DNA of 64,000 bases from Adiantum capillus-veneris (Eukaryota; Streptophyta; Polypodiopsida; Polypodiales; Pteridaceae), in the NCBI GenBank assembly GCA_014529385.2, contig CM043949.1, positions 114,455,477-114,519,476 on the forward strand, read 5' to 3'. Of this stretch, positions 32,225-43,125 are shown in pieces. The notes beneath the pieces were generated by a model. The model ran no database searches. It was not told the DNA's origin and saw nothing but the letters and a program-made list of their open reading frames with translations. The translations under genes and the position numbers were made by a program. Numbering within the stretch: position 1 is the stretch's first letter; each line of letters starts with the position of its first letter.

Positions 32225-32769
32225 GGGTTAGGAAGGATAAACTGACTGTAAATGGAAGATAACTTCCGAGAAACCAACGAGCAATGATTGTAAATAGGAA
32301 AGAAATGATTGGGTTATGAATGATTGACCTAGAAAAGAAATGTTTGACCATCCTTAAGACAGCTTGTCTCAAGACACCTCTAATTCCTTGGAATATTTTA
32401 CTCTAGGTAATGAGTAATGATGGCGATGCCGCCATGGATGAGTCGGTTTCCTCAGCGCGCATGGAGTCTTTACCCCGTGCTTCTTTGTGCTTGTGGATAT
32501 TACTTAGGATATCAAGTTTATCCTAGAGGAACCGCCTGGTTGTATGGGCAACCGGTTGGCGTATGGGCGCCCAGACTATGGGTGATGGCTTTTTCCACCC
32601 CGGTTTTTATAAATAAGGAATGAGTGCCGTCTTTTCATCCCTGTATAGGTGGTTTTGAGACAAGCCAGTAGTGGTTAGAGATACTTGAGAATGACAGTAC
32701 GTTGCCTTAAGTCTAAAGATGTTTGTTTGCTAAACCAATGTTTTCAATACTATTTTCAAGGGTTGTCTT

Positions 32770-33998
32770 AATGAAATTCAGTTATGAAAGTTAAAAGAAA
32801 TCATTGTTTTAGTTGTGAAAAGAATGTGGTACTAAATAAACAACACAGAAATCATGTGTGAGTGCGGGGTGGTAAGTGGGCATTGACTAAGGTTGTCAAT
32901 CATGGACGGGTGGACCTGATTAGTCAGGTAACTATCCATTCCCGCGCACTAAAATGTTTAGAAACTTCTTCGCTTGGAAGAGGAATCCACCAACGGCTGT
33001 GCCCTCACATATGTTTGGGGGGAAAAAGCGTTGGCTAAGGAAACCTTAATCTGAATGATGGAAGTTATAGGGCCGGAATAGTCTTTTTTTTTACAAGTGG
33101 TCCCGTTTCCACTGTGAGACAGGACTAGGTCTCCTTCTAGGGATATAAAGCTAAACCATTGTCAATGATAAGGGTGAATTCCCTGGAATTCTTCTTGTTT
33201 AGGGAGTCTTATTTTAGTAGGCCTAGAGACCTGTCAATGGTCCCATCCCACTTCTGGTGTCGACGGGTCTGGGGACCTTACAAGAAGGTCTACGAACCTT
33301 ACAGGAACTTAGTCAATGTGATGTGCTCCTTGATAATCTACATTTCATAGAAGCACCTGTATGAGCTAAACATGATTTCCCCTTTGCTATTTATAGTGTC
33401 TTGTAAGATCCCCGATTTTTGGGTCTCTTTTAAAAATAAGAAAAATAGATTTCAATGTCCACTTCTTAAATTTTTGGTTCAGAATGCTAGTTTGACAATA
33501 TTGCAAGGTTTTAAAATGAAGAACAACGTCGTTTTCATATTCCAATACGTCTGTTTGATTCACTTTTTTTAAAAAAACCTTATTAGCTTTTTGATGCTTT
33601 TTGGTGCTTTTCGTTGCTCTTTTGTGAAAAAAGGGGTTGGATCCTTAATCTACAAGTCCCGAGAATGCTATGGTTCAATTTTGTAAAAAAATGACTTTTG
33701 AGTGCTTTTCACCCTATTTTTAGATGTTCATGCAAAAAGCGAGTCCATTTTCTTGTTCAAGTGGATGAGAGAAACTCCTGATTGAATTTTAGAAAATTTT
33801 CCTTTTGACTTTATTTCTAGCCTTTTGTGTTTTTTGGCAATTTTGGAAATCAATGTGCTTTTTAAAGTGATTCTTAAAATACTATTTTTAGTCACAATTT
33901 GGGTTTATAAAATGGCGACACGATGAAAAAACAAGATTAAGCAGAACGTTTAGGAGAATTTCTTTTATAAAAACTAACACCATAAATACGCCAAGACA
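32770..33998. other. Unassigned sequence, possibly the rest of the 3' LTR
   Basis: About 1.2 kb with no recognisable domain on either strand. 'ttataaaatggcgacacgatg' near 33907 looks like an LTR-end/primer-site junction of the TGGCGAC type, but I cannot link it to any element here. Confidence 0.35.
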
Positions 33999-34160
33999 AT
34001 ACGATAAAGTCATAATTATGCTAGAGTATCACAATATAGCATAATTCAGTCATCGCAGTCATATTAGCTATTGGGGTAGTACGACAAAGTCGTAATTATG
34101 CCAGAGTATTCCAGTGCGGCATAGTTCAGTCAATGTCATATTAATTATCGTGATACTATT
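33999..34160. repeat. Two-copy tandem repeat of about 81 bp
   Basis: 'acgataaagtcataattatg' at 33999 recurs as 'acgacaaagtcgtaattatg' at about 34080, followed in both by 'cagagtat', 'gcata.ttcagtca' and 'gtcatatta'. About 80% identical by eye. Confidence 0.8.
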
Positions 34161-35522
34161 TCAATTGATTGATTTGCAGTAAAAATTGAAATGAAAGGGG
34201 AAGAGTTGACCATCAAAAGAAGTGCCTTGCTTTTAAAAAAGACTCTCAAATGTTCCAGCTATATCTGGCAAGAGAGTGGGCATCCTGCTTTTGCTTGGGA
34301 ATCAATCTAGCCTGGCAAAATTAGCATATAAGGATAACTTCTATTATTGAGTTTTCACTGCCGACAATTGCATTTACTATCATAAGGCTATATGTACGTA
34401 TTATACGGAGTGGTGCAAACTCTTTATCACCATCTCCATAAGAACTTTCCTCTCGTTTGCAAGGAAAAGAAGGAAAACACACTCTCTCTATTTGCTTACT
34501 AAATTCTCTTCTCTTTTCACCTTGTACATGCTCCACAATGAGTAATCACTACTCTCTTGTGGAAAATCAAGAAGGCTTCTGACCACCGGTAATCACTTCT
34601 CAATTACGATAAGAAGCTCTAAGCTCCATAGCCATCATCCATTTTTCTCTTTACTTTGTTTCCTAGTACACTATGAAAATTCAAAAACGTTTATCGTGGC
34701 CTTTTACCATGGTTTGTAGGGAGAGAGAGACATGCCAAAATGGACTAGCGTGCATATTACCACTCTTGTTCCCATACATATTACCGTTTTTTATTATTGA
34801 CTATCACTTTGGCACTAAAACATTTAAATTTGGGTATTTTTCTTTGTTTTTCTTGTTAAAAATTTTTATGAATATGATTATGAATCTCAAAAAATGATAT
34901 TAAAACATGAAATGAGGGCTATTTCGATAAAGTAGGTTGTGCAAGGCATGTGAGTGCTCTATCAAAAATGTTTGTTCACAAGTAAAGCATGCATCATTTA
35001 CAAAATAGAAGAGGCTCGCACTCTTCCCCCAAATATTTCTCATGCATTTCACTCGAGCAACTACATCCATGCATTTGTCACATATTCTAAAAGGCTTTAC
35101 ATAGTGGTGGCGACGACGAGCTCTCTCTTGCTATGTAGAAATTTTGAGCAAGGAGCACAATAAATGAGTACTTCTTCACATCAATTTTCAATAGAGGAAG
35201 CACTCTTGCACTATGTACAACACAAAATGCTACTCACACATATAACTCTTTAGGACAACAACGGAAGAGAATGTATGAAGGTGAATGTTTGAAAGGGAGA
35301 GATGTTATAAATGTTGTTATTGCCTCTAGCATTATTGTGCAATGATTAAGAGCAAGAATATGTAAATTTAAGTACTTCGTTCTATTTTTAAAAAATCTAA
35401 CTACAAAGCATGCATTTGTTATTTTTCATGAAGAATTGTATCAAAAAATGATTGATAATTTATCATTAAATTAATCACTCTCACTTGATTAACATAAATT
35501 ATCATGCTTTAAAAAATTAGAG

Positions 35523-35526
<4 letters not shown>
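34161..35526. other. Unassigned AT-rich sequence, no gene seen
   Basis: Short frames only (up to 74 residues), none with a domain, no repeat family that I can link to the rest of the window. Confidence 0.5.

Positions 35527-35577
<51 letters not shown>
35527..35577. repeat. (GA)n microsatellite
   Basis: About 25 GA units. Not inside any element that I can define. Confidence 0.95.
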
Positions 35578-35581
<4 letters not shown>

Positions 35582-35636
35582 AATGAATTGGTGACATGAA
35601 AAAGCTTTTCATAGAATAAAATACACAAAATGCAGT

Positions 35637-35843
35637 TTATAAATCATCTTCCAAAATAACTCTACAAGTAGCTTTATCTAAATCTAAACCCATGGCTCCT
35701 AAATTAATAGCAACAGAAATTGAATTGTCGTTTGTGGATATGCTGGCTTCATCATCTTTGAACTTGTCATCTTCCATCTCATCATCATCATCATGGTAAT
35801 TATCATCGCTAAGATTGGTAGCACTAGGACTTGAATCATCCAT
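35637..35843 (-). CDS. Short acidic frame of unknown nature
   Basis: A 68-residue frame MDDSSPSATNLSDDNYHDDD... with a run of Asp/Glu in the middle and a plainer C-terminus (VAINLGAMGLDLDKATCRV). I do not recognise it. It could be an exon of a decayed gene or a chance frame over a GAT/CAT-rich stretch. Confidence 0.15.
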   Translation of the reverse strand: MDDSSPSATNLSDDNYHDDDDEMEDDKFKDDEASISTNDNSISVAINLGAMGLDLDKATCRVILEDDL

Positions 35844-35915
35844 CTCTCTCTCCCCTCATCCAAAGTAATAGGTGGGCGAGGGTTGACTGGTGGCAAAAGT
35901 GATTATTCCCTGAGG

Positions 35916-36914
35916 TGTTACGATGTTGATGTATAAACACAAAAGAATCCTTTTCCAAATTTCCATTTTCTGTATCACTTATTTTTTAGAAGCAACATGA
36001 CCATTTGTATGGGTTAAGCGTCCATTATTCTTTGTGAGAAGGAGCTTCTAAGGAGGAATTGTATATAAGCCAATTTTTGTAACCCTAAGGGAGACTTTTT
36101 GAATTAATCTAATATTATGTTTATGGTGCGTTGTGTCTGAGAGAGAGAGAGAGAGAGAGAGTGAGAGAGTGAAGATTCTTCTCTTTCCTACGCACTCTAT
36201 GGAGCTTCCATTGCAAAAGCGACATCACCAATGCGTTAGCAATAGCGGGGGACTTCAATCCAACCCCAAGCTTGCACGATTCCAGTGTCGTTGCGAAGCG
36301 AGATCTTATGAGCTTCCGGGTGAGTTTTCTTGCAAACCGTTTGTCCGGTTGGTGGTTTCTTTATATCAGTGGGTTCACGGTGACTAGAGCTACCCATTAG
36401 GATCCTACAAACCAAAAAGTAGCCTTTGGTCTAGTTTTGAATAGCATGAGCATTGTAGGTTGAGTTGCACTCACAAGCGCATAGGACATCTAGACTTGGT
36501 TTCCTTGAGTAGGGATTGTCTTAGAAGGTCGAGTAGATGACTGACACCCATCTCCTTGTTTCCATGTGCCTACCGGTTGAGCTTATTCCTTGGATGACGT
36601 AGAGTTATTGGTCTTGTTTTTGCTATGCTAGCATCCGCTCATGGCATATCCATCTTAGGGGGGTTCAACGTTCAGTGCCCCCCTATATAACATGTGTTCA
36701 TAGGGTATTAATAAAACCTCTCTTTTAACATGTCTGAATGAATAAAATGACCTCTTATTTTAGGATTTTCTGCAAAATTGAATATAAAAACCTCTTATTT
36801 TAATGTATCTCTATTAAATTGCTTAAAAATTTTGTATTTTAAAACCCCTCGTATAGAACTCACGTTATACATTAACATGATTACATAGTGCACCCCTCGA
36901 GGTATCCACCAACA
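35916..36914 (+). mobile_element. Probable 5' LTR of the tRNA-Asp primed Ty3/gypsy element
   Basis: The right end is secure: ...CCACCAACA lies directly before the primer site. The left end is proposed at TGTTACGATG (35916), which gives TGTT/AACA ends and about 1 kb length. Inside is TTGTATATAAGCC (about 36059-36071), a TATA box, followed by 'ttttgtaaccctaagggag', the usual kind of LTR transcript start region, and a GA microsatellite (36138-36160). No matching 3' LTR was found downstream. Confidence 0.5.
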
Positions 36915-36915
36915 T

Positions 36916-36935
36916 TGGCGCTGTTTTTGCCGGGG
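36916..36935 (+). promoter_or_regulatory. Primer-binding site, tRNA-Asp type
   Basis: TGGCGCTGTTTTTGCCGGGG compares with TGGCGCCGTTGCCGGGG, the complement of the 3' end of plant tRNA-Asp(GTC), with a 1-base change and a few added T. This primer type is common in non-chromoviral plant Ty3/gypsy (Tat/Athila) elements. Confidence 0.75.
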
Positions 36936-39089
36936 ACAAAGAGCCCTAGGTAGATGACCTTAGACCAACCTACAAGGTAAAAGTCTCTCTGGTTTGCCAA
37001 AATTTTACTATTTTACTTTAGGTAGAATCCGACGGTAGGACTTTTGAGATCTTAGGGAGGTGTGAGTAAGCATACGGCTTGCCTAGGTCATCGCGTTTGA
37101 CAATTTTGTTGTAGTTAGTGTAGTTAGAGAGTGAGTGATTTGTAAGTTGTAAAAGTGTAAACTAGTCAGTGTGTGGCAGTAAAGCGTTTTTCTACTCATG
37201 AATTACGAAAAAACCCATATGATGTGTAGGAGTAGGGTAAGTAGAGCTTGTGATTGAGATCATGAGCTGATCATCATAGAATAGATTTTCTTGTTTGCTT
37301 GTTTGCAATTGCAATATTAAAAAGTGAATTTTAGGAAGAAAAATGCAATAAACAAGCATCAGTGGTTGTTTGAACATGTTTGGGTGTTGCTAGGCATAAA
37401 AGAATACATAGATGCAAGAGATGTGGGTGAGAAAATTGCAATTTTTCATCAGCTTGACATCATATGCATTTGATGTCTTAGGGCATAACAAGAGACCAAA
37501 TTTGGCAAAGCAGACTACACCAAAGTGTTGTAGAGGGGTGTTTTACCTTAAGTGCAACTTGAGACGAAGGCTTTGACCAACCCTTGATACCCAAAAGGCA
37601 AAAGCCAAAAATTCAAAATCGAAAAACTAGGGTAGTGGTGATTTTGATCACATTTGTTTGCATAAAAAATTGGTAAAAGTGTTTGAAAATCATTTGCTAA
37701 GAACTTGTGGAAGCCTGTGAGTGAAATTTGTGCAAAAATCCATCAGTAGACATTATACGTGTATAATGTCTCAAAGGGTGATTTGGTAGTCGAATTGAAC
37801 CTTTGACTTCATACTCACATTTTGCATGTTGTGGGGAGCACATTCACCAAGTTTCATCTCATTTGGAAAAATAAGTTAAGAATTGAGTGTATATTTCTTT
37901 TCGGGAAGTTCTTGGGTATAAAGTAGTGAAATTGTACAACGCTAATATTCAAAATTGGATTTGAGCACATATGCATGTTGCACATATCAAGGGGTAGCTG
38001 TGATAGAAACAGAACTCCATTCAGGGCAAAAAGACATCATACATGTATAATGTGTTAGAGGTCAAAATTGAGTCAAATTGTGCATATGAGTATGCCCTTG
38101 TGTGCTATAGCAGGTAATGAGCACGTAGAACCAATTTTATCAGCGGGAAGCACTATTGGAACTAAAAAGAGCCAAAAGACGGTTCAAGGCAAGTGAATGA
38201 CTGCATTCTTCATACCTAGCACAAAGAAGTGTTGAAATTGAGCTTTGAAAGCTTATGAGAGTTGCTTGAATGGTAGAGAACCTCTGGAGTGGAAATCTTC
38301 ACATTTTGGCCAGATATACATCATACACGTAGGATGTCTCAAGGGCATATTCAGAGATCAGAGCTGACTTTAGGGTTGACCAAGGGGTCTAGCACCTCAA
38401 GGCAAGCTTAAGGACCTAGTTTCACATAAATTGAGTCATATTTTGGTTTAGAAAACCTCTTAGGGAATTGAAAAATATTCAGACAATTTCAAGAGGATTT
38501 AACCAGATTCCAGGTGTTTAAGACCACAGAAGGAGATTGGATTGAGGCTTAATACATCAAGGAGAACCTAAGATTTGAATTAGAGCTAAATCTGGCACAT
38601 AGACATCATACGCGTATAATGTTTAAGGGCCAAATTTAGGAATTATGTGGTTGAATTGAGTCTGCCAGAGTTTTCCAACTAACTCTAGCACCCCCTTTGT
38701 CAATTAAAATTAGTGTAAGGAACATATATAGGGAGCCAATCCTCCAAAAACAATTTTTGGAAAAAAATTACCCTCAATGTCATACTATCAACACTGAATA
38801 GTACTAAAGTGAGAATCACTATTTGACAAAGATTTGCAGAGTCTAAAGTCTTGTACAGATAGCCATCAACAAGGTCCAGCAAGTTGAGACCAATCTGAAG
38901 TACAAACAGTCAACAAATTGAAGAGCAGTTTGAAGGCTAGCTTGATCAAAGAACAACTACAAGAAAACTTTTGAGGTAAAAGGTTGGGATTGATAGTTGT
39001 GTGTTTAACAAAATTTATGTATTTGAGATCAGTTCGAAATCTCCAAAGAGACCTAAGATCACTAGGAGACTAGAACAACTTAGTGTCTA
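36936..39089 (+). other. Long leader between primer site and gag
   Basis: More than 2 kb without a coding frame. Its main content is the palindrome array at 37455-38623, described separately. Long leaders before gag are known in Tat-type elements. Confidence 0.6.
37455..38623. repeat. Array of five 22 bp palindromes spaced ~285 bp apart
   Basis: Near-perfect palindromes of the form GACATYATAC + RY + GTATRATGTC (written as half-sites) start at 37455, 37749, 38033, 38317 and 38602: spacings 294, 284, 284 and 285 bp. Each is followed by a TYARGGGC-like block and AT-rich text. Between palindromes the sequences are very different by eye, so this is either an ancient tandem array in which only the palindrome is kept, or a set of placed sites. 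The position between primer site and gag is where packaging signals of retroelements lie. Confidence 0.8.
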
Positions 39090-40067
39090 TGGAGGAGAGT
39101 GTGACCCAAGAAAGAATAGATCTACTAGCACCAGTTATAGAGGACGGTAGTGGGACTAACACCTCTTCAAAGGAGTCTGTTTAGCTCATGGCTGACTAAA
39201 ACATCAGTGTTAACCAATAGAACCAAGTGGGAGGAGGTAGAACCTCTAGGAACCCCACTCAAATAACAAGGTATACAACCCTTTACTTAGAAGGATCAAA
39301 TGCCCATGGAGCTTTGGTATATGCCGATGCAAGGGGACGCAAAAGCATATGCATAGAGAAAAAACCAGCCAATGGAGTGGAATCCCTTCTAGTGTATGAT
39401 GATGGGGACATATTCCGTGATGATGAGGGGACACATTATCTCATTGTTAAGGACCTAAAGAACTATAACAAATACGTGGACAAAGTTTCAAAGGGGAAAA
39501 TGGTTTCTCAGATGATAGAAATGCCTCCTTGGATAGATCTTTCTAACACCATCCTGGTGTTTGACAAGAAGGTGACTAAACTTGGTGAAAAACCAGGGAG
39601 TGGTAGGAATCTACGAGTACATGAATGGTAGGACCAAAACATATTTTAGGTGTCTAGGACCCTATGTCTTTGAGTTAAGCACGAGAAATACTTTATACTT
39701 GTTTTTGTACGAATCAGGTGAAGGGAGTCTCATAATGTATGTTGACAAGTATGGACAAGAGTATGCGTCGATAGAAAAAGCTGAAGTAGTGAGAATGACA
39801 AGCACTCGAATAATTCCAATAGATCCAGTTACAAATCAAAGTCCAAACCCTGCCCCTAGAAAGTCTAAAAATCCATTTGAAGAAGTGGAGGATATTGCCA
39901 TGTTTCCATCTAGTCAAGCTAGAGGGGTTGAAATGCCAATTCTTCCTTCATATCCAAACCTAAATCTTGAAACCTTGCAATCTTGGTTGCCTCCCATAGT
40001 GACAAGGGAACAAGAATTCTATAGAGGAGAAATCCCTATCACAACAGGATCATATGTGACCCCATAG
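39090..40067 (+). pseudogene. N-terminal gag-like region of unrecognised type
   Basis: Two overlapping frames (39227-39631 and 39582-40067) join through one frameshift near 39590-39600. The text (for example LVYADARGRKSICIEKKPAN; VGIYEYMNGRTKTYFRCLGP; YVDKYGQEYASIEKAEVVRM) does not show the usual Ty3 capsid core. By position (after the leader, before zinc knuckles) it should be gag. It alternates beta-type segments and has no long hydrophobic stretch. Possibly an extra N-terminal domain peculiar to this lineage. Function unknown. Confidence 0.45.
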
Positions 40068-40797
40068 TATTCCAATGCCCACTTATTCTTACTCTTATTC
40101 CAAAGAGGGGAAAAGACCGACGATGATGTCGACCACAACAAGATTCCTTTATATGCAAAGGATCAAGACGAAAAGAAGATTTGCAGTGGAACCACATGTT
40201 CAAAGAACCTTTAAAGGATACATGTTAGAAGTCCGAGGAGCAAGACCTATAGGTGTGAGGTATACACCCACTGTGGAAGAACCAGAGGAACAATCCTTAG
40301 TGCGTGTACCTATATATTATGAAGAGCCAAGTGGACATATGGCTTGTCCTCCATATTACCCACGTGAATAGCTAAGAGCACCAGAACCATGGAGCATGAT
40401 TGGCAATGTTGAACCACCAACAACGACACATGTTGCATGAGAAGGTAGATATAGTTTGGATGAGAGAACATTGTTTTTCATAGCCAATGGAGGCCTAGGT
40501 GGACGGAGGCATGATTAGCAACATAAGGGAGCTCCAAGAGCTCCTTGACAACCATTGGGACCATGCTACGAGTGTGGAGGCATCCACCTCATGAAAGACT
40601 ATCTTCATATGGAAATTGTCTGAATGAATGCATATTGTCCAGACTGTGGCATCAATCATTTCATCATCGATTGTCCAAAAAATCCAAAAAAAGTAAATAA
40701 GACAAATTTGAACAACCTAGAGGAAATCCCATCAAGCAATGGTTCAGAAAACAAAACGGTGATACCTATACAGGTTATCACACGAGCACAAGCTCAA

Positions 40798-40848
<51 letters not shown>

Positions 40849-40905
40849 CATATACTAGGAGAAGCAAGAATTAAAGCACACAACATTGAATGGAAAAGGC
40901 AATGA
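40068..40905 (+). pseudogene. gag: gag nucleocapsid part with two zinc knuckles
   Basis: Frames with several stops (40369, 40438, 40516) read GPCYECGGIHLMKDY and then CPDCGINHFIIDCP, two CCHC-like knuckles, the first lacking its last Cys. Then KNPKKVNKTN and ITRAQAQ, a phrase typical of the gag-pol junction in plant Ty3 elements. A (GA)n run (40801-40845) lies in frame as RERERE. The CACTA transposon interrupts 50 bp later at 40955. Confidence 0.75.
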
Positions 40906-40955
40906 AACACATGGAAGGCTAGGAAAGCACGGGTGGAAGCTAGGAAAGAGTGAGA

Positions 40956-41175
40956 CACTACAAGAGGTTGTGTGCTCTTGTGACGCTGTTAGCGACGGAA
41001 ATACACTGGGTTTTTATAACCCCCGGCATCGCTAAAACCGTCGCTAATAGCGTCTCTATATAGAGACGCTCATAGCGACGGTTATAGCGACGTTTACACA
41101 GAAGTCTATAGCGACACTCATAGCGACGCTACAGAGCCATAAATAGCGACGGTTATAGCGACGCCCGAGAGAAAT
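40956..41175. promoter_or_regulatory. Left subterminal repeats of the CACTA element
   Basis: About nine copies of the motif AGCGACG or its complement CGTCGCT within 200 bp, in both orientations (for example 'gctcatagcgacggttatag' at 41069). Such motifs bind the TnpA-type protein in En/Spm elements. The right end has the same motif in a hairpin-like arrangement at 48795-48900. Confidence 0.8.
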
Positions 41176-41557
41176 TTTTTTTGGTGACAGGGCATTGAAT
41201 GCCCTGCCACCCATCAAGCATATTGTACTTGATTCACTTTTTAAAAAAAGTGCAAGGGTAGATAATAAACCCAAAATAGTCACCCACAAGACGCATTGTT
41301 TGCAAAATTGACAATCGTAAAATTGACAATTATACACATCATAGGCAAAATGAATTGATTGTCAAATGTAATAATGACAATTGTACAACATCATAGGCAT
41401 AAAGAATTGATTGGCAAAATGAACTGCGGTGACAAATGTAATAATATACATGGTTCAAAAAGACGTATAAAATCCGTCTCATGATACATAAGCTATGAGA
41501 AACCCTAAACTAATGCTATCTAGCTACGGCTAAACTGACGTTGTCTAGTTAGACGTC
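41176..41557. other. CACTA interior, no gene seen
   Basis: About 380 bp of AT-rich sequence with a repeated 'gacaattgtacaacatcataggcaaa'-like phrase (41334 and 41380). No coding frame recognised. Confidence 0.5.
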
Positions 41558-42853
41558 TCATCGCGTCCAAGTGGCGTATCTGTCGGATTCTGCAAAAAAA
41601 GACAATAAGACAGCTTTCAGTAAGTATAAACATATAACGACATTTATAAAACAATACAAAAAATAGAAAAGAGTAAACCATAATACTAACCATGCCGCTA
41701 CGAGAACTGAGATGTCCATCAGGACGTTTAAGCCCTTCCTGCCTGCGTACTCGCGCTCGTACGGTGTGGGATCACGTCCTGTCATCGACCACTGTCAAAA
41801 CATACAAAGATTTCATTATGTTAGAATTAAAAAACTCATAAACCCTAAACTATCGAACATAAAGAGCAATGCGAAAACACTTACAAAATCGGCCTCAAAT
41901 GATGCCCATCCACCGCTCCCCAAGTGGTGCGAGCTCCCTGCCTCTACTCGCGCTCTGGCTGCATCCTTTTGTTGCTTCTACTTGTCGGGATTCTCGCGCG
42001 CTGCTTTTTTCGCATTCTTCCAATCTTCTTTGGCCAGTCAATCTGGCCTGTTCCACCCATGCTTGATTGCTTTTTGCACTTCGGAACGCTTGTGTTTGCA
42101 GTATTCGCGCATTCGAATCTTCATCAGGTATTCATTGAAGCGCTGATCCCGTGTTGGAACGGGAAACTCATCATGAAGTATGCTGATGACTCTGTTTTTT
42201 AAATCACTTGGTACTTCAATCCATTTGTTTAGTATGTAGTGTCTAAACAGCTGAGAGCAAAGACCACGCATGCGCAAGATCACCTTCTTGCCTTCATCAT
42301 CCATGATGATGCCACCGCTGAAGTCGACGGAGTAAGGCAAGCCCTCTGGCCGGTGACGCGTGAACCTGGGTGTCCCAGCAGGGGTCTCTAGCGGCGTGTC
42401 GATGGGGGTACGGACGTCAGGTGTCTCCACCGGCGTCTGGGCCCCGAAGCGAGGAGTGTCGAGTGGGGTGGCTCCTGGCGGAGTAGGTAGAGGTGTGTAG
42501 CTGCTAGGAACAGTCATCCGCGCAAAACCTGGCGTAGATGGCGATGCTGTGGCTGGTGTGGGGGCAGGCAAAGAAGGGGAGGGTAAAGAGCCTCGTCGAA
42601 CACGAGGTGGTGTGGAGGTATCGGCGGCCGAATCCCCACAACAACCGCCACCGCCACCACTAGAGCGCCGGTGTCTAGACAAGTGTGAAGCTCATCTCGT
42701 CGACGCCGAAGCTTCGGAGCGCGCCGAATGCTCCGAAAGAGAGGGAGATGCGGATGGAGTAGGAACGCGCGATGATGCGCCAGAGCGATGACGCTCCACG
42801 TACCACTGTCTCTGCTGCGGTGACAAAGAAGAAAGAAACTCCTCATCATCCAT
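41558..42853 (-). pseudogene. tnpA-like gene (Ptta/En/Spm transposase family) of the CACTA element
   Basis: Starts MDDEEFLSSLSPQQRQWY at 42853. A proline/threonine-rich middle (TPLPTPPGATPLDTP) leads to the conserved core RMRGLCSQLFRHYILNKW, IEVPSDLKNRVISIL and HGWNRPD, then LAKEDWKNAKKAARENPDK and ARVEAGSSHHLGSGG. This is the plant Transposase_24/Ptta type protein, thought to bind subterminal repeats and assist TnpD. In-frame stops sit at about 42692, 42038 and just beyond 42000; all are one base from Arg, Trp or similar codons. A second exon is likely at 41696-41785 (TGRDPTPYEREYAGRKGLN) after a GT-AG intron. Confidence 0.8.
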
Positions 42854-43125
42854 ACCTGCATTAAACACACGAATATTTAAACTTAATATTGAATGAATAG
42901 AGTAGACAATGACGCAAAGACCATTAAATACAATGACGTAATGACGCATATAAATACAATGACGCAATGAATTGAGTGATAGAAGAGGCAAGTCGAAAAC
43001 TCAGAATTTTCAATCAAAAGATGTGAGCGCGAGTAGAAAAGAGCGTTATACACCATGGAAGGTACTTAGAGAGCCAGAGCTTTTACAACACGGAGCAAAA
43101 TTGTTCAAATACAATATTTGTGGCT

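Larger units (their letters stand above)
29354..32769 (+). mobile_element. 3' LTR of chromovirus 1 (right end unresolved)
   Basis: Starts TGTAAGGTTTCCAATTT and matches 12441-15483. It is about 370 bp longer because it keeps 29641-30013 and has more tandem-repeat units. Homology to the 5' copy stops at 'caagggtt' (32769). Either the LTR ends near there or it continues and the 5' LTR lost its end; no CA plus GGAAG duplication was found. Confidence 0.75.

Noticed and set aside
33900..33935. LTR end and primer site of a TGGCGAC type
   Set aside because: Only nine matching bases, no linked gag or second LTR.
35637..35896. Host gene exon (acidic protein) beside chromovirus 1
   Set aside because: No start context, splice sites or domain that I can support; kept only as a low-confidence frame.
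37000..38700. CRISPR-like array (regularly spaced palindromes)
   Set aside because: Spacing of ~285 bp, plant retroelement context and no identical direct repeats longer than the palindrome exclude a CRISPR array.
42549..42991. Plus-strand frames over the tnpA-like gene
   Set aside because: Shadows; the minus strand has the Pro/Thr-rich linker and the conserved transposase core.
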